This document shows positions 45,299 through 53,639 of a stretch of DNA of 64,000 nt, one piece after another. The DNA lies in assembly GCF_900156075.1 (NCBI RefSeq), contig NZ_FTMM01000008.1, forward strand, positions 1 through 64,000. The letters are read 5' to 3'. The notes under the pieces are model-generated. The model saw nothing but the letters and a program-made list of their open reading frames with translations. It ran no database searches and was not told the origin of the DNA. Position 1 is the first letter of the stretch; the number at the start of each line of letters is the position of its first letter. The position numbers were made by a program, and so were the translations under genes. Origin of the DNA: Chryseobacterium sp. RU37D (GTDB lineage Bacteria > Bacteroidota > Bacteroidia > Flavobacteriales > Weeksellaceae).

Positions 45299-46582
45299 TT
45301 GGGTTTTAAAGACATAATTAATAGAGTAAAATCTAATTTATTTTTACAAAATGTTGCTATTCTATCCAGCGGAACTATCATTAGCCAGCTGATCGTAATA
45401 GCGACATCTCCTTTTTTGAGCCGTCTCTATTCGGTAGAGGCTTTTGGGCTTTTATCTGTTTTTAGCAGTTTTGCCATTTTCTTTGCGGTATTATCCACCG
45501 GAAGATATGAGCTGGCTTTGGGATTACCAAAAGAAAATATTAAAGCTTCCAATATATTTAAACTTATTCTATGTATTGGCTTTATTGTTTCATTGCTGTA
45601 TTTTGTATTGATTTTTGTTCTCAAAGATATTATCCATTTACAGGATAATACTGGTTTTCTTAATAATAAACAGGTTTATTTGGCACCTGTCTATATTTTT
45701 TTCGGGGCATTGTATTCTGCTTTGGGATATTGGAACCAGCGGGATAAAAAATACACAAAAATTACTTTAGCTAATGCGATTCAAGTAATAGGAACAAGTG
45801 TTTTCAGTTTGTTTTTTGGTGTCATTAATTATGAAGGAGGATTAATATTATCCCTAATATTAGGAATTATAATTTCCAGTTTATATTTACTTTTAACGGA
45901 TAAAGAACTTTTGAGCCATTTATCTTTTTTTGATAATAAAATGCTGAAGGTAGGTAAGGAATACAAGGCGTTTCCAAGATATATGATTCTTTCGGATTTA
46001 TCACTTACAGCCTGTCAACAGTTTATTCCGATTCTTTTTTCGGCTTTATATAATACGACTATTGTTGGTTTCTTTTCGATGGCCAATAGAATGATAAGGC
46101 TGCCTAATATTGTGATTACATCATCAGTAGGAAATGTTTTCAGGAACGATGCAATTGATGAAATAAGAGAAACTGGAAATTGTATACATTTATACCAGTC
46201 TACTTTAAAAAAATTATTAATAATCTCATTTCCCATTTATTTGTTGGTATTTGCTGTTTCTCCGAAATTGTTTTCACTTGTATTTGGAGAAAAATGGGAA
46301 ATTGCAGGATATTTTGCAAGAATATTATCTGTAGCTTTATTTTTTGAGTTTTTATCAGCTCCATTGAATACGCTATTTTATGTTTTTGAAAAACAAAAAA
46401 TACTGATGAGACTGCAGATCATCAATGCACTATTTGTATTTATATCAATATTTTTGGGATACTACCTTGATAAAAGTTATTATTTGTCATTGATTTTATA
46501 TACGATTGTTTCTGTCTTGTCAAGTTTAATTTTTTTATATTTTACCAATAATTTATCAAAGAATGCAAGTAGAAAAGCCTAA
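45299..46582 (+). CDS. Oligosaccharide flippase (Wzx, polysaccharide biosynthesis family)
   Basis: The 427-residue protein has about 12 membrane helices, with the Wzx-like N-terminus (NVAILSSGTIISQLIVIATS and SRLYSVEAFGLLSVF) and the central SDLSLTACQQFIPI. It should flip the lipid-linked repeat unit to the periplasm. The start is a TTG two bases after the previous stop; no ATG lies close by. The end overlaps the next gene by 20 bases. Confidence 0.87.
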   Translation: MGFKDIINRVKSNLFLQNVAILSSGTIISQLIVIATSPFLSRLYSVEAFGLLSVFSSFAIFFAVLSTGRYELALGLPKENIKASNIFKLILCIGFIVSLLYFVLIFVLKDIIHLQDNTGFLNNKQVYLAPVYIFFGALYSALGYWNQRDKKYTKITLANAIQVIGTSVFSLFFGVINYEGGLILSLILGIIISSLYLLLTDKELLSHLSFFDNKMLKVGKEYKAFPRYMILSDLSLTACQQFIPILFSALYNTTIVGFFSMANRMIRLPNIVITSSVGNVFRNDAIDEIRETGNCIHLYQSTLKKLLIISFPIYLLVFAVSPKLFSLVFGEKWEIAGYFARILSVALFFEFLSAPLNTLFYVFEKQKILMRLQIINALFVFISIFLGYYLDKSYYLSLILYTIVSVLSSLIFLYFTNNLSKNASRKA

Positions 46583-47741
46583 TAGTTTACAAGTATTTTT
46601 TCTTACCCTTATGCTTTACGGCTATGAGCTTATATCCTTTTTTCCTGATTTATTGGGAATAGAATCCAGGCCTGTAAGTATTGCTTTAAGAGTTGTGGTG
46701 CTTGTTTCCGGGATATTCGTAGTATTAAAAAACAGAATGCAGTTAACGAAAATACATTACTTGTTGTTCTTTTTTTGGTTTTTATATCTCCTGCGGCTTT
46801 TTTATGATACGGCGCTAACTACAAAAAATATACTTGCCCCTATTAATGACTACTGGTCATTTTCAGTATTGATTATAGTGTCAATGTTTGCTTGTACTAC
46901 TCAATTTTCAGAGAAAACCTTGCTGACAGTGAAAAATTATATTTTGGTAATTTTATTTATTGTCAATATTTGGGGACTTTATAATAATATTACAGCCCCA
47001 CAGATCGTACCGGATGATATTCTGATAAGAGCCGACGGTAATAGTAGCTTAAATACTGTTTCTTTTGGGAAGACTTCTACCATTTTATTTTTTATCTGTT
47101 TTATATCATTACTAAAATATAAAAAAAACCTCCTGAGTATTGTATTTATCATAGGAATGCTCCTGGGATTATATAATATTTTTGTTGCCGGATCAAGAGG
47201 ACCTTTAATACAATTAATTGTCATTATTTCGTTATACACTTTTGTTCATATAAGACAGGTAAGGCTGAAATATGTAGTTCTTGCTTTCATTGTAGGTATT
47301 GTGCTGCTTAACTTATTTCCAAGTTATTTTGAAGCCTCAAAACTGGTGTTTCAAAGGATCGGGGAAACAGGGTTTACAGCAAACGAAAATGATCAGTTTA
47401 GAGCTATGCTTTTGAAATCGGCCTGGAATCAGTTCTTAGACCATCCTTTTTTCGGAGATGCTATCGAAACTTCCATGGGTAATGCATACCCCCATAATAT
47501 AATTTTAGAATCATTTATGGCAATGGGAATTGTTGGAGGACTACTTTCAATAGTTATCTTTATAGTAAATATAATAATTGGGACAAAAGTCTTAAAAGTT
47601 TTTGCTTACAGCTTTTTGGGAGGTATTCTTTTGATGGATACCGTAGGATCAATATCTGCAGGATCTATTGTTAATTATTTGCTTATATGGCCCGTTCTTT
47701 CTTTATCAATAAACCTCAGTAAAAAAAATGGAAAAAAATAG
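46563..47741 (+). CDS. O-antigen/capsule polymerase or ligase-like membrane protein (Wzy type), first copy
   Basis: About 10-11 membrane helices and a large periplasmic loop near residues 265-310 (ETGFTANENDQFRAMLLKSA, then FFGDAIETSMGNAYPHNIIL) match the Wzy/O-antigen ligase superfamily, where the PHN(I/L) motif is common. It overlaps the Wzx and the next glycosyltransferase genes, so it belongs to the same transcript. Another member of the family is at 58054. Confidence 0.82.
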   Translation: MQVEKPNSLQVFFLTLMLYGYELISFFPDLLGIESRPVSIALRVVVLVSGIFVVLKNRMQLTKIHYLLFFFWFLYLLRLFYDTALTTKNILAPINDYWSFSVLIIVSMFACTTQFSEKTLLTVKNYILVILFIVNIWGLYNNITAPQIVPDDILIRADGNSSLNTVSFGKTSTILFFICFISLLKYKKNLLSIVFIIGMLLGLYNIFVAGSRGPLIQLIVIISLYTFVHIRQVRLKYVVLAFIVGIVLLNLFPSYFEASKLVFQRIGETGFTANENDQFRAMLLKSAWNQFLDHPFFGDAIETSMGNAYPHNIILESFMAMGIVGGLLSIVIFIVNIIIGTKVLKVFAYSFLGGILLMDTVGSISAGSIVNYLLIWPVLSLSINLSKKNGKK

Positions 47742-48912
47742 AAAAAAAATTGTGATGTTGCAGGATTTTTTTGGCTTAGGTTATACCTACCAGGAAAATC
47801 TTCTTACTGAAAATTATAGGAGATTAGGTCATGAAGTGGTAGTTATTACATCAACTTTTGAAAATGTCTTTGATTATACTCACGAAAAATATGATCCTTC
47901 CAAAAAAAAGAAAATAGAAGATTACCACGGGGCAAAAATAATCAGGTTGGCATATAGTTTGAATTTTTTAAATAAATTAAGAAAACATTCAGGAGTATAT
48001 GAGATTCTTGTAGAAGAAAAACCGGACTTGATCTTTGCACATGATATTCATTTGAATTTAAAAGAAGCTGTAGAGTATCAAAAGAAATTCCCTGAATGTA
48101 AAATTATAATGGATTATCATGCAGATTATACAAATTCTGCAAAAAATTGGATATCCTTAAATATTTTACACAAACTTATCAGAAAACCATTTTTTAACAG
48201 ATATAAAAAATATTTACATAAAATATATTCTATTGTACCCGGAAGTACAATGTTTCTAAATGAAGTTTATGATGTACCTTATGACAGCATAGAACTGTTA
48301 CCTTTAGGTTGCGATTATGCGAAATGCAATGAAGCAAGGCAGAACACTAATATTTCAGATATTAGAAATCAGTTTGGTATTAAAAAAGAAGATATTGTAA
48401 TAATTACAGGCGGAAAAATAAATCAGCTAAAAAGAATTCACCTGGCTGTAGATGCCGTTAAAAGACTGAATTTACAAAAAGTACATTTAATAGTTTTTGG
48501 TAAAGGAGATGTAAATGACGAAGTGTATTATGAGCAAATGAAAAAAAATGCTGAAGGATATAATGTTCACTTTACCGGTTGGATTGACAGTCATACAACG
48601 TATGAACTGATGGCTGCATCCGATATTGCACTTTTCCCATGCAGTCAGTCTGTACTTTGGCAACAGTCAATAGGGATGCATCTTCCACTTATTGCCGGAG
48701 ATTTCGGCGGACAGGATATGTCTTACCTGAACCGGAATAATAATTTAATTAAAGTAGATGCTCAGGACATTAATGAAGAATATTTTGCGAAAATTTTATT
48801 AGAATTAATTCAGACACCTGAAAAAATAGATCTCATGAAAAAGGGAGCAGAAAAGACAGCAAAAGAGTTTTTAGACTACGAAATTATAGCCAGAAGAACA
48901 TTAGAAGATTAA
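47728..48912 (+). CDS. Glycosyltransferase family 4 protein
   Basis: The GT-B fold is visible in the N-terminal MLQDFFGLGYTYQENLL donor/acceptor lobe and the C-terminal lobe with ITGGKINQLKRIHLAVDAV and DIALFPCSQSVLWQQSIGMH. It would add one sugar to the repeat unit. Linkage and sugar cannot be predicted. The start overlaps the previous gene by 14 bases. Confidence 0.86.
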   Translation: MEKNRKKIVMLQDFFGLGYTYQENLLTENYRRLGHEVVVITSTFENVFDYTHEKYDPSKKKKIEDYHGAKIIRLAYSLNFLNKLRKHSGVYEILVEEKPDLIFAHDIHLNLKEAVEYQKKFPECKIIMDYHADYTNSAKNWISLNILHKLIRKPFFNRYKKYLHKIYSIVPGSTMFLNEVYDVPYDSIELLPLGCDYAKCNEARQNTNISDIRNQFGIKKEDIVIITGGKINQLKRIHLAVDAVKRLNLQKVHLIVFGKGDVNDEVYYEQMKKNAEGYNVHFTGWIDSHTTYELMAASDIALFPCSQSVLWQQSIGMHLPLIAGDFGGQDMSYLNRNNNLIKVDAQDINEEYFAKILLELIQTPEKIDLMKKGAEKTAKEFLDYEIIARRTLED

Positions 48913-48934
48913 AAGGCTAGTAGCAGGACATATA

Positions 48935-50149
48935 ATGATTAAAATTTTTCAAATATCAAGTGAGGTAAACAGTGGTTCTGTAGGCAGAATCGCAGAGCAC
49001 ATTGGTGAAAAGATAATTGATAACGGGTGGGAAAGCTATATCGCTTACGGAAGAGATCATAATCCCAGTAAATCCAATGTTATACTTATAGGAAATAAGA
49101 CCAGCTTAATAAGCCATGGACTCAAAACCAGGCTTACGGATCGGCATGGATTCGGATCTGTAGCCGCAACCAAAAAGCTTATTAAAACAATTAAGGAAAT
49201 CAATCCTGATCTTATCCAGCTTCAGCACTTGCACGGATATTTTGTAAATATTGAAATTTTGTTTAATTTTTTATCAGAATTCAATAAACCAATCGTTTGG
49301 ACATTTCATGATTGTTGGTCTTTTACCGGACATTGTGCCTATTATGAATTTGTAGACTGCCACAAATGGAAAACAGAATGCTTTAAATGTCCACAGACTC
49401 ATGATTATCCGCAATCGTATATAGATCAGTCTACCCGCAATTTCAGAGATAAAAAAAGGATTTTCAACTCTGTAGAAAATCTTACAATAGTTCCTGTTTC
49501 CAATTGGATTGGTGATCAGGTAAAAGAATCTTTTTTGAAAAATTTCAGAGTACATACTATTCATAATGGAATTGATATTGAAAAGTTTGCACCTCAAAAT
49601 GCCGAATCTATAAAAGAGAAATATAACCTAAAAAACAAATTTGTAATCCTTGGTGTAGCCAGCCCGTGGAGCGAGAGGAAAGGTTTGAAATATTTTGTTG
49701 AACTTTCGAAAAATATATCAGATGATTATCAAATAATTTTAATAGGTTTGAATGATGAACAAATTAAAAAATTGCCTTCCAATATAATAGGAGTCAAAAG
49801 GACAGAAAATATTAAAGAATTGGCAGAATTCTATTCGGTGGCAAATGTTTTTGTAAATCCTACTCTTGAAGACACATTCCCTACTACAAATTTGGAGGCA
49901 CAGTCTTGCGGAACTCCGGTTATCACTTTTAAGACGGGTGGGGCACCGGAAGCAATTGATGAAAATACAGGAATTGTAGTAGAAAAAGGAAATGTACAGG
50001 GATTATTAGATGCTATTCAGGAAATCAAAAAAAACGGTAAACAATTTTATACAAAAGAATGCAGGAAGAGAGCAGAATTGAAATTTAATAAAAATAACCG
50101 TTTTCAGGAATATTTAGACCTATATTGTGACATTTTAAAACTAAATTGA
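48935..50149 (+). CDS. Glycosyltransferase family 4 protein (WcaC-like)
   Basis: The 404-residue GT-B enzyme has GSVGRIAEHIGEKIIDNGWE near the N-terminus, the HDCWSFTGHCAYYEFVDC segment with clustered Cys/His typical of WcaC-like transferases, and the C-terminal EX7E region NPTLEDTFPTTNLEAQSCGT. It is one of three GT4 enzymes in the locus. Acceptor and donor unknown. Confidence 0.88.
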   Translation: MIKIFQISSEVNSGSVGRIAEHIGEKIIDNGWESYIAYGRDHNPSKSNVILIGNKTSLISHGLKTRLTDRHGFGSVAATKKLIKTIKEINPDLIQLQHLHGYFVNIEILFNFLSEFNKPIVWTFHDCWSFTGHCAYYEFVDCHKWKTECFKCPQTHDYPQSYIDQSTRNFRDKKRIFNSVENLTIVPVSNWIGDQVKESFLKNFRVHTIHNGIDIEKFAPQNAESIKEKYNLKNKFVILGVASPWSERKGLKYFVELSKNISDDYQIILIGLNDEQIKKLPSNIIGVKRTENIKELAEFYSVANVFVNPTLEDTFPTTNLEAQSCGTPVITFKTGGAPEAIDENTGIVVEKGNVQGLLDAIQEIKKNGKQFYTKECRKRAELKFNKNNRFQEYLDLYCDILKLN

Positions 50150-50150
50150 T

Positions 50151-51095
50151 ATGATAGCAAAATTATTCATAGTGCTTTCAACCGTACTGTTGCTTACCTG
50201 TGCGGGAAATGAACAAAAACAAAATTTTGTATCAACAGAAATTGCAGGTATTCAGAATTCACCTCAAATATTAATTTGCTCGGATAATAAATCTAAAACT
50301 TTTACAGACTTTATTAATCATGAGAAAATACAGTTTGTACAATTCGTAAACGACGGCCAGTTTATAGATAAAAAAGCTCCTTTTACATTCAGTAAAGATC
50401 TTCTTATAAAAGAACTGGAAAGAGCTTACCCCGATCCAAACGCCTCCGGGATTGCCTACATTGATATAGAAGTGCCTTATATAGACTATCTTAAAGAAGA
50501 TATCACTACAGATAATTATAAAAGAAGCATTAAACTTTTTCTGGATGTCCTTGATTTTGTTAAAAAACAAAGACCAAATGTAAAATGGGGATATTATGGC
50601 ATTCCTTATACAACATATTGGGGAAGAGATAAAAAGTTTTATGACCAATACAAAAAACTTGATCCGATAATTAGAAAAAGCGATATATTGTTTCCATCCA
50701 TTTATATTTTCTATAATCATGTAAGCTTTAGTATGGAAAATGAAGAATATATTGAAGAAAATGCAAAAGAAATGATAAGAATCGCTAATATTTATAATAA
50801 AAAAGTGTGTCCTTTTGTAATGTCACGCTACCATCCTTCCAATGCAAGCATTGGAAATCAAAAAATAAATGATTCGGATTTTAGAACATATATAGCAGCT
50901 ATTTCAAACGCAAAGTATAATAATAAGCATGTAGACGGTATTGTTCTTTGGAATGCAGATGGATATTCTTATCGCACCAGTGAGTCTGTTTTAAAAAAAG
51001 AACTTGAGAAAAATAAAATAACTAATTTTGACACGTATTATGATCAATACATTATTGGTCTATTAAGCTTAATGAAAAAGGAAGTAGAAAAATAA
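50151..51095 (+). CDS. Lipoprotein with a GH56 (hyaluronidase)-like TIM-barrel domain
   Basis: A lipoprotein signal ends at Cys17 (LLLTC). The rest matches the GH56 pattern in order: GIAYIDIEVP (residues 100-109) gives the DxE acid pair Asp105/Glu107, RPNVKWGYYGIPY (141-153) matches the conserved RPxxxWGYY strand, SDILFPSIYIFY (177-188) matches the LxPSxY strand, and DGIVLWNAD (262-270) matches the final GxVLW strand. Families with this motif cut hyaluronan or chondroitin. It lies 1 base after a glycosyltransferase and 5 bases before the amidotransferase gene. Activity is inferred. Confidence 0.65.
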   Translation: MIAKLFIVLSTVLLLTCAGNEQKQNFVSTEIAGIQNSPQILICSDNKSKTFTDFINHEKIQFVQFVNDGQFIDKKAPFTFSKDLLIKELERAYPDPNASGIAYIDIEVPYIDYLKEDITTDNYKRSIKLFLDVLDFVKKQRPNVKWGYYGIPYTTYWGRDKKFYDQYKKLDPIIRKSDILFPSIYIFYNHVSFSMENEEYIEENAKEMIRIANIYNKKVCPFVMSRYHPSNASIGNQKINDSDFRTYIAAISNAKYNNKHVDGIVLWNADGYSYRTSESVLKKELEKNKITNFDTYYDQYIIGLLSLMKKEVEK

Positions 51096-51100
51096 CACTT

Positions 51101-52246
51101 ATGGAAGAAACAAGACCTTATCAAATTTGTACAAAAACAATTATGGATACTACAGATCCGAATATTGTTTTCAATGAAAAAGGTGAAAGTGATTACTATA
51201 TCAATTATATTGAAAATATATTACCAACTTGGCACACAGATGAAAGAGGCTTAAAAGAACTTGAACAGGAAGCTGAGAAAATTAAAAAAGACGGTAAAAA
51301 TAGAGATTTCGACTGTATTATTGGACTTAGTGGAGGTTTGGACAGCTCTTATGCTGCCTATGTAGCAAAGGAAGTGATGGGATTAAGACCTCTTATTTTC
51401 CACGTGGATGCAGGCTGGAATACAGACCGCGCGGTAAGCAATATTGAGAAATTGGTAAACGGGCTAAATCTCGATTTATATACCGAAGTTATCAACTGGG
51501 AGGAAATGAAAGATCTGCAGGTAGCATTCTTGAAATCTCAGATTGCAGATCAGGATATGCCTCAGGATATTGCATTCTTTTCCGGATTGTATAAATTTGC
51601 CAAGAAGAATAAAATTAAATATGTTCTTACAGGAGGAAACTACTCAACAGAATGTTGTAGAGAGCCTGAAGAATGGGGAGCATATCCGGGAATTGATAAA
51701 ACCTTGATATTGGATATCCACAAAAAGTTCGGAAAAAGAGAACTTAAAACTTTTCCTATCGTAGATATCATGAGCTATAAGCTGTATTATAAATATGTTT
51801 TAGGAATGCAGGTTTATAAACCATTAAACTGTCTGCCATACATTAAAAAAGATGTCGAGAAAATGCTTTTCGATAAATATGGATGGGAAAGTTTTCAGCA
51901 TAAACATCATGAATCGAGATTTACAAGATTCTTTGAAGATTATTGGATGCCAAAAAAATTCGGATATCAGAAAAGGAAAGCACATTTTTCCAGTCTTATT
52001 CTTACAGGTCAGATGACCAGAGAAGAAGCGCTGGACAGAGTTTCCAGACCGGAGCTTTCTGAAGAATTTCTGCAGAAAGAATTTGAGTATGTAGCCAATA
52101 AATTAGATCTTACAGTTGACGAGCTTCAAAAATTATTTGAAGGTGAAAATAAGACCTATCACAATTACAAAAACAAAAGATCACTGATAGGTATTGGTGC
52201 TCAGGCGATGAGAAAATTTGGACTTGAAAAAAGATTATTCAGATGA
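51101..52246 (+). CDS. N-acetyl sugar amidotransferase (WbpG/PseA family)
   Basis: The PP-loop ATPase motif is SGGLDSS at residues 77-83. Together with HisH- and HisF-like partners, WbpG converts an acetamido group of a nucleotide sugar to an acetamidino group, using ammonia passed from the glutaminase. The downstream stretch EECCREPEEW-like (STECCREPEEWGAYPG) and HKHHESRFTRFFEDYW are typical. The N-terminus has a single Cys10 (CTKT) rather than paired CxxC motifs. It overlaps the next gene by 4 bases (ATGA). Confidence 0.88.
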   Translation: MEETRPYQICTKTIMDTTDPNIVFNEKGESDYYINYIENILPTWHTDERGLKELEQEAEKIKKDGKNRDFDCIIGLSGGLDSSYAAYVAKEVMGLRPLIFHVDAGWNTDRAVSNIEKLVNGLNLDLYTEVINWEEMKDLQVAFLKSQIADQDMPQDIAFFSGLYKFAKKNKIKYVLTGGNYSTECCREPEEWGAYPGIDKTLILDIHKKFGKRELKTFPIVDIMSYKLYYKYVLGMQVYKPLNCLPYIKKDVEKMLFDKYGWESFQHKHHESRFTRFFEDYWMPKKFGYQKRKAHFSSLILTGQMTREEALDRVSRPELSEEFLQKEFEYVANKLDLTVDELQKLFEGENKTYHNYKNKRSLIGIGAQAMRKFGLEKRLFR

Positions 52247-52857
52247 TAACGATTATTGACTACGGGGTTGGAAACATCAATGCCTTTGTGAATGTTTACA
52301 AAAGAGTAGATGTTCCCGTAAAAATTGCAAAAACAAAAAACGATCTAGAAGATGCACAAAAATTAATTCTTCCAGGGGTAGGACATTTTGATCATGCAAT
52401 GACTCAATTGAATAATTCGGGAATGAGAGATAATCTCGACGAATTGGTGCTTGATAAAAAAGTACCGGTAATAGGTATTTGTGTCGGGATGCAGATGATG
52501 GCAAATAATAGTGATGAAGGAAAATTAGATGGCCTGAAATGGATCGATGCCACAGTCAAAAAATTTGACGAAACAAAAATTAATCAGATAACAAGGCTGC
52601 CTCATATGGGATGGAATGATGTAAAGCCTGTAAAAGATATTGAATTATTCAGAGGCTTAGAAAAAGACTCTATTTTTTATTTTCTGCACACTTATTATTT
52701 TCATTGCAACAATAATGAGGATATAATGGCCGTTACCGAATATGGCGGGGAATTTGCTTCGGCCGCACATCACGAAAATAAATACGGAATACAATTTCAC
52801 CCGGAAAAAAGCCATCATTATGGTGAAATTTTATTGCACAATTTTGCAAAACTTTAA
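52243..52857 (+). CDS. HisH-like glutaminase subunit of the sugar amidination system
   Basis: The class I glutamine amidotransferase triad is Cys80 (GICVGMQMM), His186 and Glu188 (FHPEKS). It releases ammonia for the partner synthase. It sits between the WbpG-like and HisF-like genes and no other his gene is near, so it is the polysaccharide version of imidazole glycerol phosphate synthase HisH rather than a histidine gene. Confidence 0.88.
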   Translation: MITIIDYGVGNINAFVNVYKRVDVPVKIAKTKNDLEDAQKLILPGVGHFDHAMTQLNNSGMRDNLDELVLDKKVPVIGICVGMQMMANNSDEGKLDGLKWIDATVKKFDETKINQITRLPHMGWNDVKPVKDIELFRGLEKDSIFYFLHTYYFHCNNNEDIMAVTEYGGEFASAAHHENKYGIQFHPEKSHHYGEILLHNFAKL

Positions 52858-52872
52858 ATGTTTTAAACACAA

Positions 52873-53637
52873 ATGTTAAGACCCAGAATTATACCTAGTC
52901 TTCTGATACAGGACAATGGACTTGTAAAAACGGTAAATTTTAAAAATCCGAAATACGTCGGAGATCCTATCAACGCAGTAAGGATATTTAACGAGAAAGA
53001 AGTAGACGAGCTTGCCATTTTTGATATTGATGCAACGGTAAAAGGATTAGAACCTAATTATAGCCTAATTGAAAGAATAGCAAATCAATCCAGAATGCCA
53101 CTTTGCTATGGAGGTGGTGTGAAAACTGTTGAACAGTCGCAAAAGATTTTTGGCTTGGGAATTGAAAAAATTGCCCTTTCTTCAGCTGTTCTTCAAAATC
53201 CACAATTAATTACTCAGATTGCAGACAAGGTAGGTTCACAAAGTGTGATTGTAGTACTCGATGTCAAAAAAAAGCTTTTCGGAGGATATGAGGTATATAC
53301 TCATAACGGAAAAAAAGCTACGGGAATCAATCCGTTTAAATTTGCAGAAGATGCTCAAAAACTGGGTGCAGGAGAAATTATTATCAATTCTATTGATCAG
53401 GATGGTGTAATGAAAGGGTATGACCTTTCATTAATAGATAAAGTAAGAGAAAAGATATCACTTCCACTTACAGTGTTGGGAGGTGCTGGCTCTTTAAATG
53501 ATATTAAACAAGTAATAGACAAGCACGGAATTATTGGAGTTGCAGCAGGTAGTTTGTTTGTATTTAAAGGTGTATATAAAGCCGTTTTAATAAACTATCC
53601 ATCTTTTGAAGAAAAAGAAGGTATAAGGCAAAAATAA
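52873..53637 (+). CDS. HisF-like synthase subunit of the sugar amidination system
   Basis: The (beta/alpha)8 barrel is clear: AIFDIDATVKG, CYGGGVKTVEQ, VVLDVKKKLFGG, INSIDQDGVMKGYD and VLGGAG strands. Asp130-equivalent residues are kept, but the first-strand catalytic Asp11 of true HisF is replaced: the segment reads RIIPSLLIQDNG with Leu11. This fits a protein that channels ammonia to WbpG and has no cyclase activity. 254 residues. Confidence 0.88.
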   Translation: MLRPRIIPSLLIQDNGLVKTVNFKNPKYVGDPINAVRIFNEKEVDELAIFDIDATVKGLEPNYSLIERIANQSRMPLCYGGGVKTVEQSQKIFGLGIEKIALSSAVLQNPQLITQIADKVGSQSVIVVLDVKKKLFGGYEVYTHNGKKATGINPFKFAEDAQKLGAGEIIINSIDQDGVMKGYDLSLIDKVREKISLPLTVLGGAGSLNDIKQVIDKHGIIGVAAGSLFVFKGVYKAVLINYPSFEEKEGIRQK

Positions 53638-53639
53638 TT

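Noticed and set aside
52243..53637. hisH-hisF as histidine biosynthesis genes
   Set aside because: They lie between a WbpG-like and an AsnB-like gene in a sugar locus, no other his gene is near, and the HisF-like protein lacks catalytic Asp11.
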